In this document: positions 54,982 to 63,163 of the stretch, piece by piece
Layout: every line of letters begins with the position of its first letter
Position numbering within the stretch: the first letter of the stretch is position 1
Assembly (NCBI RefSeq): GCF_001045675.1
Contig: NZ_LEKT01000001.1
Coordinates: 90,500-154,499 of the forward strand
Length of the DNA: 64,000 nt
Direction: 5' to 3'
DNA from: Megasphaera cerevisiae DSM 20462
GTDB lineage: Bacteria > Bacillota > Negativicutes > Veillonellales > Megasphaeraceae
The notes under the pieces: model-generated
What the model was told of the DNA's origin: nothing
The model's database searches: none
Seen by the model: only the letters and a program-made list of their open reading frames with translations
Position numbers and translations under genes: made by a program

Positions 54982-56265
54982 ATGAAAAAATTAATTAAAA
55001 ACGTAGGAATATATAGAGATCACAAGATTACAGAAAGCCAAAACATTGCCATTAAAGATGATTTAATTATTGGTTTTCCTCTGGACCCGGTGCCGGCAGC
55101 ATACGATGAAGTCATCGACGGCAATAACATGCTTGCATTTCCCGGTTTTGTCAATACACACAATCATATTGCCATGACTGTATTCCGCAGCTATGCGGAC
55201 GATATGCAGCTCATGGACTGGCTGGAAAAGAAAATATGGCCGGCAGAAGATAAACTAGATAGCGATATCGTATATGCACAAGCTATGCTCGGTATTGCCG
55301 AAATGATCCGCTGTGGTACGACAAGCTTTGCCGACATGTATTTTTTCATGGATGATGTGGCCAGAGCTGTTGAAAATTCTGGGATCCGGGCTGCTTTATG
55401 CAGGGGAATGACAGGCATTACACCAAATGCGCAACAGGCATTGCAGGAAAGCAAAACCTTCTATCAAACTTGGAATGGAAAAGCTGATGGGCGCATTACC
55501 ATCATGCTGGGGCCTCATGCTCCGTATACATGCCCGCCTGACTATCTCCGCCAGGTTGTGGATGTGGCACATGAATTGGGTGCAGAAATCCATACGCATT
55601 TGTGCGAAACAAAGGGAGAAATAGAAAATATCCAAAAACAATATGGCAAAACCCCGATTGCCTTAATGGACGAGCTAGGAGTGCTAGATTGCGGCTGCCT
55701 AGCTGCGCATTGTGTCTGGGTCAATGATGAGGACTTGGATATACTGGCTCAAAAACACGTCCGGGTAGCCCATAATCCGGGCAGCAACCTTAAGCTTGCC
55801 AGTGGTATTGCGCCAATTCCCAAAATGCTGGAAAAGGGTATTACTGTCGGTCTTGGGACAGATGGTGCTTCCAGCAACAATAATTTGGATATTGTCGAAG
55901 AAATGCATTTAGCGGCCTTCATTCATAAGGCTCATACATTAGACCCACTAGTGATTCCTGCAGAAACAGCGATTAATCTCCTGACAGAAGGCGGCGCAAA
56001 ATGCTTGGGCTATACGCACGCAGGAAAACTCGAAGCTGGCTGCAAGGCCGACATTACGTTGCTGGATCGTAATGGTCTGCATTGGTATCCCAAAAATGAT
56101 ATGATGTCCCTGATGACATATGCCTCTAATAGTTTTGATGTGGATACGGTCATTGTAAACGGTAACGTGCTTTTAAGACATAAAGAGTTCACGACAATTG
56201 ATATTGAAAAAGTAAAAGCAGAAGCAGAACGGACAAAAAACAAACTATTTGCATCCATTATTTAG
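54982..56265 (+). CDS. mtaD: SAH/MTA deaminase
   Basis: Amidohydrolase that deaminates 5'-methylthioadenosine and S-adenosylhomocysteine to inosyl forms. The 427 residues contain the metal motif NTHNHIAMTVFRSYADD near 53-69, GPHAPYTCPP near 178, HTHLCETKGE near 204, HCVWVNDEDL near 240 and GTDGASSNNNLD near 293. AAGGAG precedes the ATG. It closes the hslO-mtnP-mtnA-ahcY-mtaD run. Family members resembling TM0936 act on both SAH and MTA. Confidence 0.93.
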   Translation: MKKLIKNVGIYRDHKITESQNIAIKDDLIIGFPLDPVPAAYDEVIDGNNMLAFPGFVNTHNHIAMTVFRSYADDMQLMDWLEKKIWPAEDKLDSDIVYAQAMLGIAEMIRCGTTSFADMYFFMDDVARAVENSGIRAALCRGMTGITPNAQQALQESKTFYQTWNGKADGRITIMLGPHAPYTCPPDYLRQVVDVAHELGAEIHTHLCETKGEIENIQKQYGKTPIALMDELGVLDCGCLAAHCVWVNDEDLDILAQKHVRVAHNPGSNLKLASGIAPIPKMLEKGITVGLGTDGASSNNNLDIVEEMHLAAFIHKAHTLDPLVIPAETAINLLTEGGAKCLGYTHAGKLEAGCKADITLLDRNGLHWYPKNDMMSLMTYASNSFDVDTVIVNGNVLLRHKEFTTIDIEKVKAEAERTKNKLFASII

Positions 56266-56267
56266 CT

Positions 56268-56318
56268 AAAAAAAACAAGAAAAGCAGCGTGTAAACACTG
56301 TCATTCTTGTTTTTTTTT
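56268..56318. terminator. Bidirectional terminator after mtaD
   Basis: An A-rich arm ending AACAAGAA (56268-56281) pairs with TTCTTGTT and a T-run (56304-56318). An inner GTGT/ACAC pairing is in the loop. It suits both mtaD and the convergent permease gene. Confidence 0.9.
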
Positions 56319-56372
56319 AATAAACCAACGTTTCATAAGGCAACTATATGTAAAATATAGCTGCCTCGAATG

Positions 56373-57668
56373 TCATTGCTGAACAGGGGAATTATTTTTA
56401 TTTAAAACCGCATTTAAGAGGATTGCTGTAAGACTTCCCACCGTAATACCACTGTTAAAAATAACCTGCAGCGCGCCAGTAAGATGTGCATAAATGTTGG
56501 GAACTGCCATCGGAATCAATCCCATAGCCAAACTAACGCCTACAATAAGCACATTGTAAGTTCCTTCAAAATTCACTTTTCCCAATGTCCGAATGCCGTT
56601 GGCAGCTACCATGCCAAACATTGCCAGTCCCGCACCACCTAATACCGGCGCAGGAATAGAGGCGATAAGTGCCGCCAATTTTGGGAATAACCCCATAGCA
56701 ACTAAAAGTCCTCCTGATGCAGCTACTACAAACCGGCTCCGTACATTAGTTAAGCTGATAAGCCCGATATTTTGAGCAAAGGCGGTATAGGGGAAAGCAT
56801 TAAATATACCACCTAAAAATGTCGAAAAACCATCTGCCTGCAATCCGCGTGTCAATATTTTTCGATCAATTTTCTTATCCACAATTTCGCCAACTGCAAT
56901 AAAATCACCTGTTGTTTCTGTCATTACGACTAACATGACCAAAATCATGGCAGCAATAGCTGAAATGCTGAACGTAGGAAAACCAAAAAAGAATGGGGTA
57001 GTAATCCCAATCCATCCGGCATTCCCGACAGCAGAGAAGTTGACCTGCCCCAGTAATGCAGCAATAACAGTCCCCGCAACCAGACCTAATAAAACAGAAA
57101 TATTTCGCATAAAACCAGTAAAACACCGATAAATAACTATAATAATAACCAAAACCAGCAATGCCAATAGAAGCGAAGAAATATCCCCAAAATTTTCTGC
57201 TGCCGGATTCCCGCCGCCGGCCCATCGAACAGCCACTGGTAACAGCGATATACCGATAATTGTAATAACAGAACCTGTCACTACAGGAGGAAAAAAACGT
57301 ATCAATTTACTAAAATACGGAGCAATGCAAAAGACTACCAAACCGGAAACAATAACGGCACCATATATATCCGTCAATCCGCCGTTCTTGCCAATCATAA
57401 TCATTGGCGTCACGGACGCAAAAGTTACACCTTGAATAATCGGCAGCTTGCTGCCCAGCAGTGTTTGAATCAGCGTTGCAATACCACAAGTAAATAAATC
57501 CGCATTAATCAAACTGATAAGGTGAGCAGTATCAATTCCTAATGCATTTGCCAAAATAAGAGGCACTGCTACCGCACCGGCATACATAGCTAATACATGC
57601 TGTAATCCATATAAGAAAGTCTGCGTCAATGGTAATTTTTGGTCTACGGGATGTACATATCCATTCAT
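56373..57668 (-). CDS. NCS2 family xanthine/uracil permease
   Basis: A 431-residue nucleobase:cation symporter-2 with about 14 helices. Diagnostic pieces are LQHVLAMYAGAVAVPLILAN near 23-42, the segment LGSKLPIIQGVTFASVTPM near 69-87, the NCS2 signature region around VMTETTGDFIAVGEI near 251-265, and GLQADGFSTFLGGIFNAFPY near 276-295, with Gln-Asn-Ile-Gly following. The FPYTAFAQNIGL form is typical of the purine (xanthine/uric acid) branch more than uracil. It could import purines or take part in exchange linked to the adjacent MTA/SAH salvage. Substrate not certain. Confidence 0.9.
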   Translation of the reverse strand: MNGYVHPVDQKLPLTQTFLYGLQHVLAMYAGAVAVPLILANALGIDTAHLISLINADLFTCGIATLIQTLLGSKLPIIQGVTFASVTPMIMIGKNGGLTDIYGAVIVSGLVVFCIAPYFSKLIRFFPPVVTGSVITIIGISLLPVAVRWAGGGNPAAENFGDISSLLLALLVLVIIIVIYRCFTGFMRNISVLLGLVAGTVIAALLGQVNFSAVGNAGWIGITTPFFFGFPTFSISAIAAMILVMLVVMTETTGDFIAVGEIVDKKIDRKILTRGLQADGFSTFLGGIFNAFPYTAFAQNIGLISLTNVRSRFVVAASGGLLVAMGLFPKLAALIASIPAPVLGGAGLAMFGMVAANGIRTLGKVNFEGTYNVLIVGVSLAMGLIPMAVPNIYAHLTGALQVIFNSGITVGSLTAILLNAVLNKNNSPVQQ

Positions 57669-57740
57669 AATATCTTCTCCTCAGGTAATATATGATTTAA
57701 CAAAATTAAATGCTTTATATTAGCCGTATCAACTCACGCA

Positions 57741-58799
57741 TTAAAATTTATAAGAAAGGTCAATCCGCAGTGTATTTTGATCTCCCGGCATTCCGGAAGG
57801 ATTTTTTTCAGAAAGACGTTTAATTTGCTTCATTTTAAAATCTGTTATTGAAACCGTCGTGTCCTTATTAATTTTATGATTGAAAAATACGCCGACTCCC
57901 TGTGCATTACCCCATTGATATGTCATATTCCCCTGGGATTCCTGCTGGATAGCCGCTTGCCCTTCTACACGAAACCAAGCAATGCCGCCGTTGTTTTTAG
58001 CATCAAAGTTATGGAAAAGAACAAGATTGACTCCCTTGTTGTTATCCGCGGCCGAGGATTTAATAAATTCAGAGTGAAAAAAAAGAGTATTAGTAAGATT
58101 ATAGCTAAAATCACCAGTATAATAATTCATTCCCGTTTCTTTATTTTCCACCTGACTTGCCGCTGTGTCGGCACCGTAGTTGACTCGCGCATAGCCAAAC
58201 CCAAAAGTACTGCGATTTACAGGAAGGCTGCCATGCATATAATAAATATTATCATTATTCAGTCCAGAACCATAGTTGGATCGAGCTATAAGCGACTGTA
58301 CTGCGACAGATCCGATTTTGCCAAAGGCTTGTAATCCATTATTGAAAATATGCTTGCCATAATAGCGACTATCATCATATAAAAGGCCGGTGGCACCAAG
58401 CGATATGTTTTGAGCCCCCAAGACATATTTCCAATCATGATTTTTATATTCTATCCCATATTGATCCAGCGCGGAATAGTGGTTATTACCATCGTTCACA
58501 ACATCAGCCCCAAAATTATTGATAAGTTCATCCGGCGCATTAAGGTAGCTATACCGGGCATATAAATCAACATTCTTCCCTAATGACTGCGTCATATTCA
58601 GTAATAAAATTCCCCGCAGGCCCTTATGGGTGCCATCACCAAATTGATCGTGCTTGTTGGTATCAACGCGGTAACGAAGCTTGATCTCTCCATCTATATG
58701 GAAACCTGATGACGTCGTTGTATCTTGTGAATCGGCTAATGCAACCCCGCTACAGACCAACGCTGCAGCTGCCATACATGCTACTTTTTTCATCTTCAT
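57741..58799 (-). CDS. Outer-membrane porin
   Basis: A 352-residue protein with a Sec signal peptide (MKMKKVACMAAAALVCSGVALA, in two parts, with cleavage after ALA near residue 22), then alternating beta-strand sequence rich in Tyr, Asn and Gly, and a terminal Phe (RIDLSYKF) that fits BAM recognition. Neither an SLH domain nor a coiled coil is present, unlike many Negativicute outer-membrane anchors. I start at the ATG at 58799, 7 bases after GGGAG. Pore selectivity cannot be predicted. The gene shows that the cell has an outer membrane. Confidence 0.9.
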   Translation of the reverse strand: MKMKKVACMAAAALVCSGVALADSQDTTTSSGFHIDGEIKLRYRVDTNKHDQFGDGTHKGLRGILLLNMTQSLGKNVDLYARYSYLNAPDELINNFGADVVNDGNNHYSALDQYGIEYKNHDWKYVLGAQNISLGATGLLYDDSRYYGKHIFNNGLQAFGKIGSVAVQSLIARSNYGSGLNNDNIYYMHGSLPVNRSTFGFGYARVNYGADTAASQVENKETGMNYYTGDFSYNLTNTLFFHSEFIKSSAADNNKGVNLVLFHNFDAKNNGGIAWFRVEGQAAIQQESQGNMTYQWGNAQGVGVFFNHKINKDTTVSITDFKMKQIKRLSEKNPSGMPGDQNTLRIDLSYKF

Positions 58800-58833
58800 A
58801 CTATTTCTCCCTTGCATCTTTCCCTTTGTCTGC

Positions 58834-58901
58834 AACTAAAATACGTTTTAACGTATCTTAGTTAAAATGAGGCCTTCATACACAAATATATGAAGGCCTC
58901 A
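58834..58901 (-). promoter_or_regulatory. Tandem palindromes in the porin leader
   Basis: Two inverted repeats lie 35-100 bp upstream of the porin start. The inner one is 58834-58845 with 58852-58863 (11 of 12 bp). The outer one is a perfect 13-bp stem, TGAGGCCTTCATA (58868-58880) with TATGAAGGCCTCA (58889-58901), over an 8-base loop. Read on the minus strand the outer stem is followed by TTTTAAC, like a terminator upstream of the gene. It could be an attenuator or an operator pair. Confidence 0.6.
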
Positions 58902-59117
58902 TTGCCAAATGGATAGGTATATTATATTTATCACAAGCCGTCTCAATTTGAGATAACTTGTAATAAAATTAATATATCACGCAATGTAATAGATGTCAAT
59001 GTGTTTTCTAAAATATAAAAGTTTTTTTTATATAAACTATTTTATTATTAATTAAAATAGTTATTTTTAAAATATATTTTAAAAACATGCTATTTTTTTC
59101 AATATATATTATCCTTA

Positions 59118-59825
59118 GTGTAAAATAGTTCTCGGTAAGGTATTGCATGGTCATCGGCTGTCGCCAACATGAGCAGGTGCTAGACCGGTATCCTGTAAAC
59201 CGGAAGCTGAAAGAACGGCTGTATTTTGTGGAACCCGCTTTACAGGAGGAAATACGCAAGACCTTGCGGGAGTACAAGGCAGACACAATGCGGGTGTTAC
59301 TGGATACGGCCGAATCACAGGCAGCAACGACGGAGGAAGCCGCTCACGTAGAGAAGATTCGGAAATATATAGTAAGGAATTGAGAATCGCTGAAACCCAT
59401 AACGATGAGAACCCCGCAGGTACAGCCCGCAGGAATCGGAGCGTGCGAGAGCAATCACCGCCTTTATAGCTATCGAATGAAGAAACAGGGGCGTCATTGG
59501 AGCAAGGCAGGAGGAACCGCCATGGTCAAGGTGATTACGGCCATACGAAACAAAGAGCTAAACAACGCCTTCACCATCTGGGAAAAAGGCTTTACCGCAC
59601 CGATAAGCCGCACATGTAAAGGAACAATGAGACGGATAATGAAGAAGATACCGATACAGCCCCATGTGGGAATTCATCGAGGAAGCATACGCAATCAGGG
59701 GCATGTCAGCAATGCCATAGGAAAGTTATCCAAAACTTTTCTACACCTGTAGTTTTCTAACATAACGAAGCCCGCAAAGCCCGCTATTATCAAGGTCAAA
59801 AAATTTACCGAGAAACTATTGACAC
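59118..59825 (+). mobile_element. Internally deleted ISLre2-family insertion sequence
   Basis: The left end GTGTAAAATAGTTCTCGGTAA (59118-59138, in two parts) and the right end TTACCGAGAAACTATTGACAC (59805-59825, in two parts) are imperfect inverted repeats. The left end, with flanking bases (59114-59148), matches the sequence at 63753-63786 in all but one base of ~33. Between the ends lies only the C-terminal part of an ISLre2/UPF0236 transposase. About 0.7 kb remains of an element normally ~1.5 kb. No clear target duplication is seen. Confidence 0.85.
59147..59752 (+). pseudogene. ISLre2 (UPF0236) transposase, C-terminal remnant
   Basis: Reading one frame from 59147 gives a UPF0236/ISLre2 C-terminal region: YPVNRKLKERLYFVEPALQE, EKIRKYIVRN, then a TGA at 59381, then ESLKPITMRT and ACESNHRLYSYRMKKQGRHW with WSKAGGTAMVKVI. 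The family normally has Trp before Glu-Ser, so TGG to TGA explains the stop. The N-terminal half is deleted; it joins directly to the left IS end. The last ~60 codons look frame-disturbed. It cannot make transposase, but its ends might still be mobilised. Confidence 0.82.
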
Positions 59826-59846
59826 ATACCATATATTATTATGTTA

Positions 59847-59875
59847 TTGACAGGAAAGTTATAACAGTATATTAT
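59847..59875 (+). promoter_or_regulatory. Promoter of the second S-box transcript
   Basis: TTGACA (59847-59852), a 17-bp spacer, then TATTAT (59870-59875). A near-consensus sigma-70 promoter that begins 21 bp after the right end of the IS remnant and ~18 bp before the aptamer. Confidence 0.75.
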
Positions 59876-59892
59876 ATTAAACAGACATTCAC

Positions 59893-60052
59893 ATATTCAT
59901 CAAGAGTAACAGAGGGACTGGCCCGATGAAGTTACAGCAACCATCCAACAGGAAAGGTGCTAATTCCAGCGTTATTTTATAAATAACGACAGATGATCAT
60001 TAGGTATAGCAAGCTCATTAACGTCATCTGAACCTGGATGACGTTTTTTTTG
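59893..60052 (+). promoter_or_regulatory. SAM-I (S-box) riboswitch upstream of MFS gene
   Basis: Aptamer blocks: CATCAAGAGTAACAGAGGGA near 59897, CTGGCCCGATGAAGTTACAGC followed by AACC, AAAGGTGCTAATTCC near 59954, and ACAGATGATCATT near 59990. The terminator is ACGTCATC (60021-60028) with GATGACGT (60037-60044) followed by seven T. It shares the core sequence of the metK leader, so it should switch off with high SAM. The MFS ATG is at 60108 behind GAGGAGG. Confidence 0.92.
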
Positions 60053-60107
60053 TGTACATACTGCAATGCATACGTGAATATATCTTAATTATACGAGGAG
60101 GTATTTT

Positions 60108-60956
60108 ATGAAACAGGTAGAGGCAGCTTCAAAACATCGACTGGTAATAGCTGCCGTTTTGTGCATAGGGATCATGGTTGCTTTTTTAGACCGGGTAAAC
60201 GTTTCCGTCCTGGCCGCTAATGAAGAATTTTTACTGGATATGGGACTCAAAGGGCATCCCGTTGAAATAGGGCTGATGATGTCGGTTTTCTTAGCAGTAT
60301 ACGGCATAGCAAATCTTATTTTGTGTCCTGTCAGTGATCACATTGGACCGCGAAGGACCATGCTGATTTCAATACTAGTATGGATATTATCCTTGGCAGT
60401 GGGAGGTATTGCAGGAACTTTTGGTATTCTATTAGCTTCTCGAGCTATTTTGGGAATAGGAGAAGGATTTTATTATCCTATGCAAAGCGCAGTTATCAAA
60501 AATTGGTTTCCTCCTGATGAACGGGGCCGCGCTAATGCTGGATGGACCATCGGACAATCTATTTCACCGGCATTTGCTATGCCTTTATTTACTGCGGTTA
60601 TAGCTGTCTGGGGATGGAGATCCAGTTTTCTCATTTCCATTCTTTTCACGCTGATTCCCTTAGGCTTGATGTATTTATACCTGACAGATACTCCCAGTCA
60701 AAGCGGGCATGTTAATGCACAAGAATTACTGTATATCAAAAAGGGAATGGAACAGGAAGCAACAACGCAGTTTGCTGCCGCAGCTGGTTCAACACTCAAA
60801 GATCGAATACAAGTATTTATTACGAACTACCACTATTGGATCCTGGTATATTTTTACGTTTCCATGAATTTCATGTACTGGGGACTTGTTTCCTGGTTGC
60901 CAACTTATCTGAAAACAGCGCGGGGCTTCACATGGACAGAAATGGGTTGGAGGTAG
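60108..60956 (+). pseudogene. MFS transporter (ACS/phthalate-type), truncated
   Basis: A 282-residue frame with only about seven membrane helices, where the family has twelve (~430 residues). It starts KHRLVIAAVLCIGIMVAFLD and contains the signature regions PVSDHIGPRRTMLISILVW near 77-95 and GEGFYYPMQSAVIKNWFPPD near 126-145. It breaks off after WLPTYLKTARGFTWTEMGW, in the first helix of the second half, and meets a TAG two codons later. The group moves organic and sugar acids. The remaining half would not transport. It lies under an S-box leader. Confidence 0.85.
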
Positions 60957-60967
60957 GCGGATACATA

Positions 60968-61375
60968 ATGAAAATCATAAGCATTGAAATTATTAACGTA
61001 AAGACAGAATTTGCTCCCGATACTTCCACCTGGCAGCCCGTTGTCGTCAAAATTAATACAGACGAAGGGATCTGCGGCGGTATTACGGAAGGTAAAAAGA
61101 TATGCGACATGGCACACGTCTACGATGTTCGTGTACAGCCACATATCTGCGGCGGACCAATTGCAACCGCAGCGGCACTGCAGCTGGAAGCCGTTATTCC
61201 TAATTTCATCATCCACGAAACACATCGTTTTTCGCTGCTAGAAGGTAATATTGTAACTTGCAAATACGATTATCAACCTCAAAATGGTTATTATGAAGTA
61301 CCTGAACGACCTGGTATCGGACAAGAATTAACAGATGAAATCATGGCTGTATCATATATTGAAAAAATACAATGA
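60968..61375 (+). pseudogene. Mandelate racemase/enolase-superfamily enzyme, catalytic middle deleted
   Basis: A 135-residue frame made of the two ends of an MR/MLE family protein. The start MKIISIEIINVKTEFAPDTS through INTDEGICGGITE is the capping-domain N-terminus. From GKKICDMAHVYDVRVQPHI on it is the C-terminal barrel and cap (GGPIATAAALQLEAVIPNFI, ENGY-like and VPERPGIGQEL). Some 230-260 residues with all catalytic Lys, Asp and Glu ligands are missing, yet the frame is preserved. The ATG has GGAGG upstream at the MFS end. A sugar-acid dehydratase is the likely ancestor. Confidence 0.82.
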
Positions 61376-61449
61376 TCTATATTATGAATTACACATATAA
61401 TAGCAGCTAGTTTAAAACCATGATATGCCAGTAAATTTCATGCTAAAAT

Positions 61450-61500
61450 CAGCGCAATTCTTAAGTTATGCGTAAAAGTATATACTTAAGAATTGCGCTG
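61450..61500. repeat. 17-bp perfect inverted repeat
   Basis: CAGCGCAATTCTTAAGT (61450-61466) pairs without mismatch with ACTTAAGAATTGCGCTG (61484-61500) around a 17-base loop. It lies ~75 bp after the enolase-superfamily remnant and is followed by an AT-rich but not T-run sequence. It could end that transcript, or be a remnant of a small mobile element. Confidence 0.7.
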
Positions 61501-61639
61501 TACATTTATATTTTATTATACATAATCAATAAAATATCCGAGAGAAAAGAAATAGGAAAATAACGCGTAATTCGTGTTTTTATATATTGAATTACATTAT
61601 TTTGAATAGATACATTTCCAGATATAAAGATAGAGGTAT

Positions 61640-61672
61640 TTACTTCCGATAACTTTAAATTATCGGAAGTAA
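61640..61672. repeat. 13-bp perfect inverted repeat
   Basis: TTACTTCCGATAA (61640-61652) and TTATCGGAAGTAA (61660-61672) with a 7-base loop. No coding sequence touches it. It is a terminator- or operator-like dyad of unknown purpose. Confidence 0.65.
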
Positions 61673-62041
61673 ATAAAAAGAGAAAAAATGCCTATTTTAA
61701 TTATTTTCCCGTTTTCTTGTTTCGTAAGTTTTGAACCATTCTGATTGCTGTTTCTCTTCCTATTTTTAGCATATTTCCCTCTTTTAACTAATAAATTAAT
61801 TTCACCATAAGATACTCCAAATAGAGTATTTAGCAATGAAATTATAGCATACATTGCAATAACTACATAGCAGATTAAATTTTCTTACCACCCGAGCAGT
61901 TTTTTTGTGCATTCTCGGTACTGCGTCACATCAACTCCTATGCGAACATTTATTCGTCAGGAGATCTCTGCTTGTCGCCAAACATGTGTTCCCTATTATC
62001 TTTTTACAGCCGGCAGTTTTTACCTATGCCTGTTAATTATG

Positions 62042-62926
62042 TCAGTGTCCAATGACTTTTTCCTGATATTCCTTGCTTTCTTTTTTATAATATGCCGTAA
62101 CTTGAGCCCGTACCAGGAGCGTAAACACAAACGTCCCGCCCAATACATTGCCAAAGCCCGTAGGCAGAAGAAATCGGAAAAAATAGTCAAATAAAGAAGC
62201 GTTGCCGTGAATTACTTCATAAGCCGCTTCACAAGATCCGACAACAACGTGTGAAAATCCTCCCAGTGATATGAAATAAGTAAAACATAAAATCATGAAA
62301 AAGCTAAAACCTTGAGACATAGGCATCATCCACACAATGGCAGCAATCAATATACCGGCAGGAATGCCTCGAATCATATTGACAGCCGGTTCCATTGCCA
62401 TGACATGCATGGCAATCTGATGCAGTGACGTTGCCACATCCGTTGTAACAAAATAGGAATTGGATAAAAAAAATGCCGCAATGGCTGTGCCGATCAAATT
62501 AAAGAAAAAGACGACTCCCCACAGTTTCATAACCTGAAAGAATTTTGAAAAAGACGTATCGTGAAAAAATGGGATCATTGTCGTTATCGTATTTTCGGTA
62601 AAAAGCTGCATGCGCCCTAAAATAACGACCAAAAAACCAGTTGCATATCCAAAACTGGTAACCATATCCGCCCAGGGTGCGCCGTTCAGATACATCGTCA
62701 AAATGGCCTTAAAATAAAAAGAAAAAGAAATAGTGATCCCGGCTGCCAGCGCTGAAAAAATAAGTGACCGTGTCGTCCTGTTTAATTCGTCCTCGCCGTC
62801 ACGGCGGATAATTTCAAAAAGCAGATGCGGTGAAAGGCGTTCATGTTCCTCTACGATGACCTGGGCCTTGCATGCCGCCGAATCACATTGTTCATATAAG
62901 CAAGCGTTGTTATATTTACTTACCAT
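62042..62926 (-). CDS. Formate/nitrite transporter family protein
   Basis: A 294-residue FNT channel. An N-terminal ~50-residue soluble stretch with three cysteines (CLYEQCDSAAC) is followed by six membrane helices. Helix and pore features include SFGYATGFLVVILGRMQLFT near 89-108 with LFTENT following (the family signature), and PTGFGNVLGGTFVFTLL near 257-273. In an anaerobic fermenter formate, nitrite or hydrosulfide are the likely substrates. Start ATG at 62926. The ribosome site lies 32 bases upstream behind a small hairpin. Confidence 0.93.
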   Translation of the reverse strand: MVSKYNNACLYEQCDSAACKAQVIVEEHERLSPHLLFEIIRRDGEDELNRTTRSLIFSALAAGITISFSFYFKAILTMYLNGAPWADMVTSFGYATGFLVVILGRMQLFTENTITTMIPFFHDTSFSKFFQVMKLWGVVFFFNLIGTAIAAFFLSNSYFVTTDVATSLHQIAMHVMAMEPAVNMIRGIPAGILIAAIVWMMPMSQGFSFFMILCFTYFISLGGFSHVVVGSCEAAYEVIHGNASLFDYFFRFLLPTGFGNVLGGTFVFTLLVRAQVTAYYKKESKEYQEKVIGH

Positions 62927-62965
62927 AGCATATATTCAGCAGATTTCTAAACTGCTTCTCCTTTC
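62927..62965 (-). promoter_or_regulatory. Hairpin between RBS and start of the FNT gene
   Basis: On the minus strand AAAGGAG (62959-62964 region) is separated from the ATG by 32 bases. A small stem-loop lies between them (62938-62956, AGCAG with CTGCT, 5 bp plus a bulged extension). An in-frame TGA just upstream of the ATG rules out an earlier start. Folding of the hairpin could bring the site near the start codon. Confidence 0.45.
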
Positions 62966-63163
62966 TATATATAATATTTTGTTTTTTATTATACCATATA
63001 TAGTGACAGTTTGTTTCCAATTCAAAGAAAATAGATTGCCCCAATCAAATACAAGATACTAAAATGAACAAAAAAGTAGTACCTTTCCATGATATACTAT
63101 AGATGTCTATATATAATTCAAAGCATATTATTTATTACTATTATTTATAAAGGAGGCCCTTAC

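Larger units (their letters stand above)
61376..62041. other. AT-rich intergenic region with two perfect hairpins
   Basis: About 670 bp without a supported gene. It contains the two inverted repeats listed next and a GC-richer stretch from ~61890 to 62040 with a possible ACCCGAG/CTCGGT hairpin, which may serve as terminator for the convergent FNT gene. A 64-codon minus-strand frame (61854-61660) lacks a good ribosome site and family features; I do not call it. Confidence 0.45.

Noticed and set aside
57876..58334. 152-codon plus-strand frame opposite the porin
   Set aside because: Antisense shadow; the minus-strand porin has signal peptide and terminal Phe.
61660..61854. 64-codon minus-strand frame in the gene-free stretch
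   Set aside because: AT-rich Lys/Asn/Ile composition, overlaps a hairpin, no ribosome site; considered as a small HTH or transposase piece but unsupported.
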